Assembly: GCF_003289945.1 (NCBI RefSeq)
Contig: NZ_QMBP01000020.1
Location: 1-64,000 of the forward strand
DNA from: Mesorhizobium hawassense
GTDB taxonomy: Bacteria; Pseudomonadota; Alphaproteobacteria; Rhizobiales; Rhizobiaceae
Direction: 5' to 3'
DNA length: 64,000 bases
A program made the translations under genes and the position numbers. Of this stretch, positions 50,307 through 59,317 are shown piece by piece. Each line of letters opens with the position of its first letter. Positions within the stretch are counted from its first letter, which is position 1. The notes under the pieces were generated by a model. The model did not search any database. It had not been told where the DNA came from and saw only the letters and a list, made by a program, of their open reading frames with translations.

Positions 50307-50831
50307 CTACTCGGCCGAAGCAGCAGCCTCGGCGGCGGCCTTCTTCTCGGCGGCTTCCTTGGCAGCCGTCTCGGCGGCCAGCGCCTGGGCGGCGGCGACC
50401 TTCTCGGCCTCGATGCGGGCGCGCTCGGCGGCCAAAGCATCACGCTCTTCGTCGTTCAGCTTGCGGGCGCGCACGCCGGTGTTTTCCGAAATGCGGGCCG
50501 ACTTGCCGCGACGGTCACGCAGATAATAGAGCTTGGCGCGGCGCACCTTGCCGCGGCGCACGATCTCGACACCCTCGACCATCGGCGAGTAGACGGGGAA
50601 CACGCGCTCGACGCCTTCGCCGTAGGAAATCTTGCGGACGGTGAAATTCTCCTGGAAGCCGGAGCCGGAGCGGGCGATGACGACGCCCTCATAGGCCTGG
50701 ACGCGGGTGCGGGTGCCTTCGGTGACGCGCACCTGGACGCGCACGGTGTCGCCCGGCTGGAATTCGGGCAGCTTGCGCTTGGCTTCGATCTTGGCGGCCT
50801 GTTCGGCCTCGAGCTGACGGATGAGATCCAT
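50307..50831 (-). CDS. rplS: 50S ribosomal protein L19 with Ala/Glu-rich extension
   Basis: L19 sits at the 30S-50S interface. The first ~120 residues have the L19 core (FQPGDTVRVQVRVTEGTRTRVQAYEGVVIARSG, VRRAKLYYLRDRRGKSARI). About 55 residues of Ala, Glu and Lys follow, forming a helical, coiled-coil-like tail that is longer than the usual ~115-residue protein; long tails are also seen in other rhizobia. Its upstream gap contains a strong hairpin. Confidence 0.96.
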   Translation of the reverse strand: MDLIRQLEAEQAAKIEAKRKLPEFQPGDTVRVQVRVTEGTRTRVQAYEGVVIARSGSGFQENFTVRKISYGEGVERVFPVYSPMVEGVEIVRRGKVRRAKLYYLRDRRGKSARISENTGVRARKLNDEERDALAAERARIEAEKVAAAQALAAETAAKEAAEKKAAAEAAASAE

Positions 50832-51191
50832 CTCAAAAATCCTCTTCTTGTTCTTCCGACAGTCAGAGCGTCCTCGACTCGCCTTGCAGTTCCATTGACC
50901 GCTCGGCTATGCCCTTTGTCGAAACATCAGGCAGGGACGACTACACCGCACTTGTTGACGGGCCGGAAGGAGCGTCTCGCAAGATCGTTCTTCCGGTTCG
51001 GGCGGCGACATACAGCCATTTTGCCGCTTTGTCACGCCCAAATGCATGTCGCCCAGAAGTGTGCGCGGTTCTGGGACGACGACATGCATCAAAAAAGGGG
51101 ACTTTGAGGCATACTTTTTTGCGGTCGATGGCCCCATGACATTGCCGCCGTGCCGGGTTGCGCGCGCCGCGCAAGCTTTCTAAGCGGGGAA
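50832..51191. other. 360-bp intergenic region between rplS and the TSUP gene
   Basis: The gap separates divergent genes. No credible coding frame is seen. A hairpin at 51042-51089 is its main feature, and the rest shows nothing I can name. Confidence 0.5.
51042..51089. other. Long hairpin upstream of rplS
   Basis: The outer stem ATGCATGTCG/CGACATGCAT (10 bp) and inner stem CCCAGAA/TTCTGGG (7 bp) enclose a 10-base loop, with a 4-base bulge on one side. On the minus strand it precedes rplS by about 210 bases, so it could be part of an rplS leader or an operator for the divergent pair. Confidence 0.5.
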
Positions 51192-51944
51192 ATGAGTTTT
51201 TTCGATGCCGCCCTGCTCTTTCTCGCCGGTTTTGTCTCCGGCGCGGTCAACGCCGTCGCCGGCGGCGGCACCTTCGTCACTTTCGGCGCCATGACGCTGG
51301 TCGGCGTGCCGCCGATCGTCGCCAACGCCACCTCCTCGGTGACGCAGTTTCCAGGCTACATCACCTCGACGCTCGCCTATCTCGACGACATCAGGCATTT
51401 CTGGCGCCAGGCGCTGCTGCTTTGCGCAATTTCCGCCTTAGGAGCGCTGGCCGGCTCGCTCATCTTGCTTGCGCTCTCCAATCCGTCTTTCCGCGCGCTG
51501 GTGCCCTGGCTGCTGATCGCCGCGACCGCGCTGTTTGCCGCCGGGCCATGGCTGAAACCGACGGCCGGACCGGAGCACCAGGCCTCGGTCGGCTCGCTCG
51601 CCGGGTCGCTGGCGCAATTCGCGACCTCCATCTATGGCCGCTTCTTCGGCGCCGGCATGGGCGTGATGATGCTGGCGACGCTCGGCCTGACGCAGGCCGG
51701 CGACTACCACAAGCTCAACGCGCTGAAGAACATGCTGGCCGTGGTCATCGCGGCCATCGCCATCCTGGTCTTCGTCTGGGGCGGTGTCGTCGCCTGGCCG
51801 CAGGCGATCGTCATGATCCCCGGCGGCGCGTTGGGCGGCTATGCCGGCGTCTGGATCGCCAAGCGTGTGCCGCAAGGCGTGGTTCGCGGCTTCGTCGTCG
51901 CCGTCGGCCTGTTCCTGGCGTTCTACTATTTCACCAAGGGCTGA
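51192..51944 (+). CDS. TSUP-family sulfite/sulfonate exporter-like permease
   Basis: The 250-residue protein has seven or eight transmembrane helices and the TSUP motifs LFLAGFVSGAVNAVAGGGTFVTFGAM in the first half and YGRFFGAGMGVMMLATLGL in the second. TSUP members move sulfite, sulfonates or other anions. The substrate is not known. It overlaps the convergent trmD by 19 bp. Confidence 0.88.
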   Translation: MSFFDAALLFLAGFVSGAVNAVAGGGTFVTFGAMTLVGVPPIVANATSSVTQFPGYITSTLAYLDDIRHFWRQALLLCAISALGALAGSLILLALSNPSFRALVPWLLIAATALFAAGPWLKPTAGPEHQASVGSLAGSLAQFATSIYGRFFGAGMGVMMLATLGLTQAGDYHKLNALKNMLAVVIAAIAILVFVWGGVVAWPQAIVMIPGGALGGYAGVWIAKRVPQGVVRGFVVAVGLFLAFYYFTKG

Positions 51945-52624
51945 ACACCAGGCAGATCCGGCCGCCGCTCCCGCGTCAGCTTCTCGGCCTCGGCGCGTCG
52001 CCATGCGACAATCTTCTTGTGATTGCCGGAGATCAGCACCTCGGGGATTGGCAGGCCCTCGAATTCCTGCGGCCGCGTGTAGTGCGGATGCTCGAGCAGG
52101 CCGTTCTCGAAACTCTCTTCCTCGCCCGACACGGCATTGCCCATGACGCCGGGCAAGAGCCGCACCACGGCGTCGAGCAGCACGAGCGCTGCCGGCTCGC
52201 CGCCGGACAGGATGAAATCGCCGATCGAGACCTCCTCCAGCCCGCGTGCCTCGATCAGCCGCTGGTCGACGCCTTCGAAGCGGCCGCACAGGATCACCGC
52301 GCCCGGACCGTCTGCCAGTTGGCGCACGCGCGCCTGCGTCAGCGGCTTGCCGCGCGGGCTCATCAGCAGGCGCGGGCGCGGATCGCCCGGCGGCGAGGCC
52401 TGGTCGATGGCCTTGGCCAAAACGTCGGCGCGCATCACCATGCCGGCGCCGCCGCCGGCCGGCGTGTCGTCGACGGTGCGGTGCTTGTCGGTGGCGAAAT
52501 CGCGGATCTGGATCGCTTCCAGCGACCATGTCCCGGCCTCCAGCGCCCGGCCGGCCAGCGACAGGCCGAGCGCGCCCGGAAACATCTCCGGATAGAGCGT
52601 CAGCACCGAGGCGGCAAAGCTCAA
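51926..52624 (-). CDS. trmD: tRNA (guanine-N1)-methyltransferase
   Basis: TrmD makes m1G37 in tRNAs reading CNN codons and prevents +1 frameshifts. The 232-residue protein has the SPOUT-type knotted region with LCGRFEGVDQRL and GDFILSGGEPAAL, and the N-terminus LTLYPEMFPGALGLSLAGRALE. Its start overlaps the rimM stop by four bases. Confidence 0.96.
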   Translation of the reverse strand: MSFAASVLTLYPEMFPGALGLSLAGRALEAGTWSLEAIQIRDFATDKHRTVDDTPAGGGAGMVMRADVLAKAIDQASPPGDPRPRLLMSPRGKPLTQARVRQLADGPGAVILCGRFEGVDQRLIEARGLEEVSIGDFILSGGEPAALVLLDAVVRLLPGVMGNAVSGEEESFENGLLEHPHYTRPQEFEGLPIPEVLISGNHKKIVAWRRAEAEKLTRERRPDLPGVQPLVK

Positions 52625-53220
52625 CGGTTGCCCCCGGCATCCTTCGGTCCGCGCGGCCTGCCCTTCGGATCGAAGCCGGAACGGCCCAGCGCCGTGCCAT
52701 CTTCCTCATCCTCGACCAGGCCCGCCGCCATCGGGTTGATCTCGACGAATCCGTCGGCGATCGACACATGCGGCACCGCGGCCTGCGTGAACGGGATGAG
52801 CACGCCCTTGCGGCCGGCAAGCGTGACATCGAGGATGTCGCCGCCACCGAAATTATGCACGGCGACGACCTTGCCGATGACGCCGGTATCGTCCCTGACA
52901 TCGAGGCCGATGAGATCGGCGTGATAGAACTCGTCTTCCTCGCCGTCGTCCGGCAGCACTGACCGGTCGACGAAAAGCTCGGTGCCGGCCAAAGCCTCGG
53001 CGGCGTTGCGGTCACCGATGCCCTTGAAGCGCACGACGACGACGGTGCCCGCCGGCCTGATATCGTTGATATGGAAGGCGCGCCCGTCCTTGGCATAGAG
53101 CGGGCCGTAATCGGCCAGCGCCAGCGGATCGCCGGTGAAGGTCTTCACCCGCAATTCGCCCTTGATGCCGTGCGCGGCACCGATAACGGCCATCTGTACG
53201 GGGTTTTCGAGCTTCGACAT
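52621..53220 (-). CDS. rimM: Ribosome maturation factor RimM
   Basis: RimM binds S19 during 30S maturation. The 199-residue protein begins with IGAAHGIKGELRVKTFT, the RimM N-domain, followed by the PRC-barrel-like half (DLIGLDVRDDTGVIGKVVAVHN) and a Gly-rich C-terminus. The order rimM-trmD-rplS is the usual bacterial order, but here the TSUP gene and a gap separate trmD from rplS. Confidence 0.95.
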   Translation of the reverse strand: MSKLENPVQMAVIGAAHGIKGELRVKTFTGDPLALADYGPLYAKDGRAFHINDIRPAGTVVVVRFKGIGDRNAAEALAGTELFVDRSVLPDDGEEDEFYHADLIGLDVRDDTGVIGKVVAVHNFGGGDILDVTLAGRKGVLIPFTQAAVPHVSIADGFVEINPMAAGLVEDEEDGTALGRSGFDPKGRPRGPKDAGGNR

Positions 53221-53299
53221 CGGCGCGCTTCCTTTGCCCTGCTCTATCCCCCTGAGCCCGTCATTTCAATGACCGCCTCTTCACCGCTTCCTAACCCGC

Positions 53300-54256
53300 A
53301 TGCCTGAAACTGCCGCGATGCAGGAATTCCTCATCCCGGCAAAGTCCGACCTACAGGCGGCGCGCGAGACCTGGCTGAAGACGCTGGCGCGTGAGCGCCG
53401 GCTGTCGCCGGAGACGGTCGAGGCCTATGAGCGCGACACTCGCCAGTTCCTGCATTTCCTGACCGGGCATTGCGGAGGCCCGCCGGGTATTTCCGACATC
53501 GCCGACCTGCGCCCGGCCGATCTGCGCGGCTTCCTCGCCAAGCGCCGCAATGACGGCGCCGGCGCCCGCACGCTGGGGCGCGGCCTTGCCGGCATCCGCT
53601 CGCTGCTGCGCTTTCTCGAACGGCGCGGCATGGTCAATGCCGCGGGCGCGGCCGCACTTCGCGCCCCGCGCCAGCCGAAATCGCTGCCAAAGCCGTTGAC
53701 GGCAAGCGACGCCAGGCAGGTCGTGGCCGTCGAAGGCCAACTCGCGGATGAGCCCTGGATCGCCGCCCGCAATGCCGCGGTGCTGACGCTGCTCTACGGT
53801 TCCGGCCTGCGCATTTCGGAGGCGCTGGGGTTGGCCGGCGCCGATCTCGCTTCGGAAGACGACACCGTGCTGCGCGTCACCGGCAAGGGCGGCAAGACGC
53901 GGCTGGTGCCGGTGCTGCCGGTGGCCCGCAACGCGGTTGCCGAATATCGCCGGCTCTGTCCCTTCCACATCGACCCCAAGGGCCTGCTGTTCCGAGGCGC
54001 CCGAGGCGGCCCACTCAACCCGGCCATCATCCAGCGCGAGATGGCGAAGCTGCGTTCGGCGCTGAACCTGCCGGACACGGCGACCCCGCATGCGCTGCGC
54101 CATTCTTTCGCCACTCACTTGCTCGGCCGCGGCGGCGACCTGCGCACCATCCAGGAACTGCTCGGCCACGCCAGCCTGTCGACCACCCAGATCTATACCG
54201 CCGTCGATACGGCAAGGCTGCTCGATATTTACGAGCGGGCGCATCCGAGGGCGTAA
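53300..54256 (+). CDS. xerC: Tyrosine recombinase (XerC type)
   Basis: The 318-residue protein has all six catalytic residues of the tyrosine recombinases: R171 in SGLRISEAL, K196 in TGKGGKT, H264 and R267 in PHALRHSFATH, H290 in LGHAS, and nucleophile Y299 in TQIYT. The N-terminal SAM-like domain precedes them. With XerD it resolves chromosome dimers at dif and is activated by FtsK. The XerC rather than XerD label is by resemblance and not certain. Confidence 0.88.
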   Translation: MPETAAMQEFLIPAKSDLQAARETWLKTLARERRLSPETVEAYERDTRQFLHFLTGHCGGPPGISDIADLRPADLRGFLAKRRNDGAGARTLGRGLAGIRSLLRFLERRGMVNAAGAAALRAPRQPKSLPKPLTASDARQVVAVEGQLADEPWIAARNAAVLTLLYGSGLRISEALGLAGADLASEDDTVLRVTGKGGKTRLVPVLPVARNAVAEYRRLCPFHIDPKGLLFRGARGGPLNPAIIQREMAKLRSALNLPDTATPHALRHSFATHLLGRGGDLRTIQELLGHASLSTTQIYTAVDTARLLDIYERAHPRA

Positions 54257-54401
54257 AACCGCCGACGCGATGGGCGTTTCGGCTAATCGTCAGGACATTT
54301 CATCGGACACCTCAAGCTGTTGTTAAGACTGACAGCAGCGGAAACAATTTCATTCTCCCGATTAACCGTTTTGCCGCTTTTGCCGGGTAAGACGCTTCCT
54401 C

Positions 54402-55466
54402 ATGAAACGCGTCATCGCCATCGCCGACCGCGCGGCCCTTGTCTCGTTGAAGCTGCTCGCAGCGCTCAACCTGCTGTTTTTCCTGTCTTTCCTCGTCGTT
54501 CTGCTGCTCGCCGGCCGGGCGCATGCCGAGGCACCGAATTGCGCCGGCACCGATCTGTTGACCGCGCTGGAAAAGAGCGATCCCGCCGCCTTCAAGAAGG
54601 TCGAGACCGAAGCAGCGGCCGTTCCCAACGGCAAGGGCCTGTTGTGGAAGCTGGAAAAGCCGGGCGAAAAACCGTCCTATCTGTTCGGCACCATGCACAT
54701 GACCGACACGCGCGTCACCACGCTGCCGGCCGCTGCGAAGAAGGCCTATGACGGCGCCGGCACCATCATCATCGAAACCACCGATGCGATGGACAAGGCC
54801 AAGATGATGGCCGCCATGGCCAGCGAGCCCGGCCTGATGATGTTCACCGACAACACCACGCTCTCCTCGCTGTTGTCGCCCGAGGATGCGGCGGCGTTGA
54901 ACAAGGGGCTCGATGCCCGCGGCATTCCGCCAGCGACGGTCGCCAAGATGAAGCCGTGGATCCTGTCGGCGATGATGGCGCTGCCGGCCTGCGAGGTGGC
55001 GCGCCAGGCCGCCGGCGATCCCGTGCTGGACGTCAAGCTCGCTTCGGACGCCAAGGTTCTGGGCAAAGACGTCGAAGGCCTCGAGACCGCTGTCGATCAG
55101 CTGCGCGCCATGGCCTCGCTGCCGCTCGAATTCCATATGAAGAGCCTGGTCGAGACGATGAAGCTCGGCGACAAGGTGAACGACGTCAACGAGACGATGA
55201 TCGTGCTCTACCAGCGTGGCGAGGTCGGCATGTTCTGGCCGCTGTTCAAGGCCGTGCTGCCGGACTCCTCGGACGACAAGGCCGGCTATACCGCCTTCGA
55301 GGAGACGATGATCACCAGCCGCAACAAGGTGATGGCGGCGCATGCCGGTCCGATTTTGGCCAAAGGCAACGTCTTCATGGCGGTTGGCGCCATGCATCTG
55401 CCCGGCTCGGAAGGACTGGTCGAGGATTTTCGCAAGGCAGGGTATACTGTTACCGTCGTCAACTGA
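54402..55466 (+). CDS. TraB/GumN family protein
   Basis: The 354-residue protein has an N-terminal hydrophobic signal or anchor (residues about 14-38), then SYLFGTMHMTD with the first GxxH motif and MAVGAMHLPGSEGL with the second, as in the TraB/GumN family. This fold is metal- or hydrolase-like, and some members degrade peptides such as pheromones; in rhizobia the role is unknown. A mutual periplasmic location is suggested by the signal. Confidence 0.87.
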   Translation: MKRVIAIADRAALVSLKLLAALNLLFFLSFLVVLLLAGRAHAEAPNCAGTDLLTALEKSDPAAFKKVETEAAAVPNGKGLLWKLEKPGEKPSYLFGTMHMTDTRVTTLPAAAKKAYDGAGTIIIETTDAMDKAKMMAAMASEPGLMMFTDNTTLSSLLSPEDAAALNKGLDARGIPPATVAKMKPWILSAMMALPACEVARQAAGDPVLDVKLASDAKVLGKDVEGLETAVDQLRAMASLPLEFHMKSLVETMKLGDKVNDVNETMIVLYQRGEVGMFWPLFKAVLPDSSDDKAGYTAFEETMITSRNKVMAAHAGPILAKGNVFMAVGAMHLPGSEGLVEDFRKAGYTVTVVN

Positions 55467-55598
55467 GTCGACTGGCGATTGGCGGGCCCGAAAACGCCGT
55501 TTTTTCAGCGCTTTCGGTCCGTTTGTGTGAAACCCATTGCGGGATCCGCGCGTTGATGGCTGTTATTTTGATGCTTTCATCCAAGGAGGACACGTTTC

Positions 55599-55919
55599 AT
55601 GGCGAACCCTAACGACCCCTTCACTCCTTCGAGCACGCCTCCCAAGTCGGGTGGCGGCGGCAGCGGGTGGCTGATCGCCCTAGTTGTCATTATCCTGGCC
55701 ATTGTTGCGTATTATGTATTTGGCAGAAGCGGCGGCGAGCATGCCCCGGCCCCGGCTGAGCCGCCGGCCGCCAGCACCCCGGCTCCGGCGCCGGCAACGC
55801 CGGCTCCAGCGCCTGCGCCCGCTCCGGCACCTGCCCCGGCTCCCGCGCCAGCCCCGGCTCCCGCACCGGCCCCTGCACCGGCCCCTGCGCCAGCTCCTGC
55901 ACCGGCGCCGGCTCAGTAA
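55599..55919 (+). CDS. Membrane protein with Ala-Pro repeat tail
   Basis: The 106-residue protein has a single transmembrane helix (WLIALVVIILAIVAYYVFG) and a C-terminal tail of about 50 residues that is almost pure alternating Ala-Pro. The codons vary (GCG, GCC, GCT, GCA with CCT, CCC, CCG, CCA), so the repeat is conserved as protein and not as a simple DNA repeat. Such stiff tails can span the periplasm. A strong AAGGAGGA site precedes the ATG. Confidence 0.7.
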   Translation: MANPNDPFTPSSTPPKSGGGGSGWLIALVVIILAIVAYYVFGRSGGEHAPAPAEPPAASTPAPAPATPAPAPAPAPAPAPAPAPAPAPAPAPAPAPAPAPAPAPAQ

Positions 55920-55941
55920 TCGGGCTACAGCTCAACAACGA

Positions 55942-55974
55942 ACGGCCCGCCGAAAGGCGGGCCGTTTTCGTTTG
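55942..55974 (+). terminator. Intrinsic terminator of the Ala-Pro protein gene
   Basis: ACGGCCCGCC-GAAA-GGCGGGCCGT is followed by TTTCGTTT. It lies about 22 bp after the stop and is a strong intrinsic terminator. Confidence 0.9.
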
Positions 55975-56005
55975 GTGGCAACCGCAGCCGGCGCGTACCG
56001 CGCGC

Positions 56006-57412
56006 CTAGATATGAATCGGCTTGAAGAACGTCGCCAGCGCCGCTTCCTTCACCGCTTCGGACATCGTCGGATGCGCGTGGCAGGTGCGGGCGAGATCTT
56101 CCGAGGAGCCGCCGAACTCCATCAGCACCGCCGCTTCGTGGATCATCTCGCCGGCGCCGAAGCCGACGATATGGACGCCGAGCACACGGTCGCTTTGCTT
56201 GTCGGCCAGGATCTTCACGAAACCGTCGGTGTGCAGCATGGCGCGCGCGCGGCCATTGGCGCTGAACGGAAACTTGCCCACCTTGTAGTCGATGCCGGCC
56301 TTCTTCAGCTCTTCCTCGGTCTTGCCGACCGAGGCGATCTCCGGGCTGGTGTAGACGACGCTCGGAATGACGTCGTAGTTCACGTGGCCGGCCTGGCCGG
56401 CGATCGTCTCGGCCACCGCCACGCCTTCGTCCTCGGCCTTGTGCGCCAGCATCGGCCCGGCAATCACGTCGCCGATGGCATAGATGCCCGGTACGTTGGT
56501 CCTCAAATGCGCGTCCGTCTTGACCCGACCGCGCTCGTCCATTTCGACGCCGGCTTCCTTCAGCCCCAGGCTGTTCGCATAGGGGCGGCGTCCGGTGGAA
56601 ACCAGCACGACATCCGCCTCGATGGTTTCGGTGGCGCCGCCCTTGGCCGGCTCGAAGGTGACCGCCGCGCCCTTCTTGGCCTTGGCGACGCCGGTGACCT
56701 TGGCGCCGAGCTTGAACTCGAAACCCTGCTTCGACAGCAGGCGCTGGAACTGTTTCGATACCTCGCCATCCATGCCGCCGAGGATGGTGTCGAGGAATTC
56801 GACGACCGTGACCTTGGCGCCGAGCCTGGCCCACACCGAGCCGAGCTCCAACCCGATGACGCCGCCGCCGACCACCACGAGGTTGGCGGGCACCTTGGCC
56901 AGAGACAGCGCGCCGGTGGAAGACACGATCACCTTCTCGTCGAAATCGACCTTGACGCCCGGAATGCCGGCGACGTCCGAGCCGGTGGCGATGACGATGT
57001 TCTTGGTCTCGATCTCCTCGACCTTGCCGTCCTCGCCCGTCACCGAGACCTTGCCGGCGCCGACCACCTTGCCGGTGCCGCGGAAGCTGTCGATCTTGTT
57101 CTTCTTGAACAGGAAGGCGACGCCGTTGACGTTGGCGGCGACCGTCGTGTCCTTGTGCGCCATCATCTTCTTCAGGTTGAGCTTGGGCGCCGGTATCTCG
57201 ACGCCCAGCGTATCGAAGGCGTGGCCGGCCTCGGCGAACATCTCGGAGGCGTAGAGCAGCGCCTTCGACGGGATGCAGCCGATGTTGAGGCAGGTGCCGC
57301 CGAAGGTGGCGTTCTTCTCGACCACCGCCGTCTTCAGCCCGAGCTGCGCCGCCTTGATGGCGCAGACATAGCCGCCCGGTCCCGATCCGATGATAACGAC
57401 GTCATAAGCCAT
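56006..57412 (-). CDS. lpdA: Dihydrolipoamide dehydrogenase (E3)
   Basis: E3 reoxidises dihydrolipoyl groups of the 2-oxoglutarate dehydrogenase complex. The 468-residue protein has the FAD fold DVVIIGSGPGGYVCAIKAAQ, the redox-active disulfide GGTCLNIGCIPSK, the NAD-binding VVVGGGVIGLELGSVWARLG, and the C-terminal CHAHPTMSEAVKEA dimer region. It is the distal gene of the odh operon. Its start is 24 bp from the SDR gene. Confidence 0.96.
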   Translation of the reverse strand: MAYDVVIIGSGPGGYVCAIKAAQLGLKTAVVEKNATFGGTCLNIGCIPSKALLYASEMFAEAGHAFDTLGVEIPAPKLNLKKMMAHKDTTVAANVNGVAFLFKKNKIDSFRGTGKVVGAGKVSVTGEDGKVEEIETKNIVIATGSDVAGIPGVKVDFDEKVIVSSTGALSLAKVPANLVVVGGGVIGLELGSVWARLGAKVTVVEFLDTILGGMDGEVSKQFQRLLSKQGFEFKLGAKVTGVAKAKKGAAVTFEPAKGGATETIEADVVLVSTGRRPYANSLGLKEAGVEMDERGRVKTDAHLRTNVPGIYAIGDVIAGPMLAHKAEDEGVAVAETIAGQAGHVNYDVIPSVVYTSPEIASVGKTEEELKKAGIDYKVGKFPFSANGRARAMLHTDGFVKILADKQSDRVLGVHIVGFGAGEMIHEAAVLMEFGGSSEDLARTCHAHPTMSEAVKEAALATFFKPIHI

Positions 57413-57435
57413 AGTCTTGTCCTTTGCTTTGGCGC

Positions 57436-58191
57436 CTAGCGGCCGCCGCTCACATTCAGGATCGCGCCCGTTATATAGGAGGCCGCGTCCGACAGAAGAT
57501 AGAGAACCGCGCTCGCGACTTCATCCGAGGTGCCCGCGCGTTTCATCGGCAGCAGGTCCTGCATCCGCGCCACGCGATCCGGCTGACCGCCCGAGGCATG
57601 GATTTCGGTCTCGGTGATGCCGGGGCTGACCGCGTTGACGCGAATGCCTTCCAGCACCACCTCGCGCGCCAGGCCGATCGTCAGCGTATCGATCGCGCCC
57701 TTGGAGGCGGCGTAGTCGACATACTCGCCGGGCGAGCCGAGCCTTGCGGCAGCGGACGATATGTTGACGATGGCGCCGCCCTTGCCGCCATGCCGTGTCG
57801 ACATGCGCTTCACCGCTTCGCGGGCGCACAGGAACGAGCCGACGACGTTGATGCGCATCATGCGCTCGACCCGCTCGGCGCTCATCTCGTCGACCCGCGC
57901 CTTGAGGTCGACGATGCCGGCATTGTTGACGAAGGCGTCGAGCCGGCCGAAGGCCCGGTCCACCGCCCCGAACATCGCGAGGACATCGGCCTCGCTGCCG
58001 ACATCGCCCTTGACCGCGAAGGCATCGCCGCCCGCGGCCCTGAGCTCGGCGACCAGCGCATCCGCAGCCGCCTGGTTGGAGACGTAGTTGACCGCCACGC
58101 GGTAGCCGGCCTCGCTCGCCTGCCGGCAGATGGCGGCGCCGATGCCGCGGCTGCCGCCGGTGACCAGCAGCGTCTTTTTGCCCGCGCTCAT
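57436..58191 (-). CDS. SDR-family NAD(P)-dependent oxidoreductase
   Basis: The 251-residue protein has the Rossmann TGGSRGIGAAICRQA motif, NNAGIV, catalytic Ser in NISSAAA, and the YxxxK pair in YAASKGA. It is a classical short-chain dehydrogenase/reductase. The substrate is not predicted. ATG at 58191 overlaps the upstream secreted-protein stop by four bases (ATGA). Confidence 0.92.
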   Translation of the reverse strand: MSAGKKTLLVTGGSRGIGAAICRQASEAGYRVAVNYVSNQAAADALVAELRAAGGDAFAVKGDVGSEADVLAMFGAVDRAFGRLDAFVNNAGIVDLKARVDEMSAERVERMMRINVVGSFLCAREAVKRMSTRHGGKGGAIVNISSAAARLGSPGEYVDYAASKGAIDTLTIGLAREVVLEGIRVNAVSPGITETEIHASGGQPDRVARMQDLLPMKRAGTSDEVASAVLYLLSDAASYITGAILNVSGGR

Positions 58192-58706
58192 TCCTGGCAG
58201 CCTTTCAGCACGAAGATGTCCCATGGCACTTTCGAAAAGCCGGCGGGACCATAAGCGGCCGACATTTCGAGCGATGGCCCGAGATCGGGGAAGATCAGGT
58301 TTTTCGGCGCATCGGCACCTTCGGCCGGCAGCAGGCCGACGCCGCCCTTGTCATCGGCGCTGTAGATGACGCCTTCCCAGACCGTGCAGGCGGCGAGTTC
58401 GTCGCCGGTGACGTCGCCGGTCGGGCATTTGTACATCAGCGAGCCATGCGGCCGCGCGGCCGAGCCTTCGGTCCACATCGCGATGCCGTCGAGCACGACA
58501 TTGTTGTCGAGGATCATGCGGAAAGCGTTGGTGATCGTTGCCGAGGTACCGGCCGGGGTGAAATCGATCTCGGCGCCGCTCTTGGCCTCGCCGTAGACGG
58601 CGAGCTGGATTGGGCAGGCGGCCTGGGCGGCCGCCGGGATCATCGTCATGCCGACCGCTATCGATGCGGTCGAAAGGCTTTCGAATAAGAAAGAGCAGAT
58701 CGTCAC
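58188..58706 (-). CDS. Secreted protein of unknown function in the odh operon
   Basis: The 172-residue protein has a signal peptide (cleavage near AQAACP at about residue 30) and a mature part with GEAKSGAEIDFTPAGTSATIT and two cysteine pairs (MYKCPTGDVTGDELAACTVW and FVLKGCQE). No named family is recognised. It begins 2 bp after the stop of the preceding gene and overlaps the SDR gene by four bases. Confidence 0.7.
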   Translation of the reverse strand: MTICSFLFESLSTASIAVGMTMIPAAAQAACPIQLAVYGEAKSGAEIDFTPAGTSATITNAFRMILDNNVVLDGIAMWTEGSAARPHGSLMYKCPTGDVTGDELAACTVWEGVIYSADDKGGVGLLPAEGADAPKNLIFPDLGPSLEMSAAYGPAGFSKVPWDIFVLKGCQE

Positions 58707-58708
58707 CG

Positions 58709-59317
58709 CTATCCGCCTTGAACAGCTTGATCGAGGATGAAGATTGTCGAAAGAAAATAATCTATCGCGAACGCGACATTGTCCTTCCCGTCGACCGGAA
58801 TCGCGTTCACCTCATATTTGAGGGTCAGGACGCGAGTACTCTCCGCCAGCTCGATATAGACGTCGCGCTCGCGACCGCCGCCGATTGCCCATTTAAAGTC
58901 GCTCTTGTTCAGGAATTGCAATGCCTTGGGCAAGGTATGTATTTCTATCGGGCTCGTGCCAGCGAAGGTCACGGGATGCCGGCCCACGTCGACGTCGAGA
59001 TGGCCATACCAGGTCGCCATCATTCCACCCGGCTGCAATCTCCCGAAGACGGGCTCGACGCTAATCGATCTCAGACGAAAATCGGGGCTGAAGAAGAACT
59101 CGCAATTGCGACCATAGATGCACCAAGCCGACTCGGTGTCCTCGTGGCGAAAATGATTATCCGCCCGCACATCCTCGGGATCGATTAAGCCTCGAACCGT
59201 TTCACGACTGCTTCTGCCAAGTTCGAGAGGCCCCGCCCGGCCTGTCGTTACAAGCTCGAACAGGTCGATGGGCTTGGCGGAGTCGGCCATCCGGGGCGAG
59301 GCGGCATTCGTCATCAT
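58709..59317 (-). CDS. Hypothetical protein with GRAGPLELG N-terminal motif
   Basis: The 202-residue protein has no signal peptide. The N-terminal half contains ELVTTGRAGPLELGRSSRETVR, a pattern like that of small cytoplasmic proteins that accompany secreted-toxin or effector loci; the comparison is from memory. The C-terminal half has KYEVNAIPVDGKDNVAFAIDYFL. It overlaps the DUF4241-type gene upstream by four bases. Function unknown. Confidence 0.6.
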   Translation of the reverse strand: MMTNAASPRMADSAKPIDLFELVTTGRAGPLELGRSSRETVRGLIDPEDVRADNHFRHEDTESAWCIYGRNCEFFFSPDFRLRSISVEPVFGRLQPGGMMATWYGHLDVDVGRHPVTFAGTSPIEIHTLPKALQFLNKSDFKWAIGGGRERDVYIELAESTRVLTLKYEVNAIPVDGKDNVAFAIDYFLSTIFILDQAVQGG

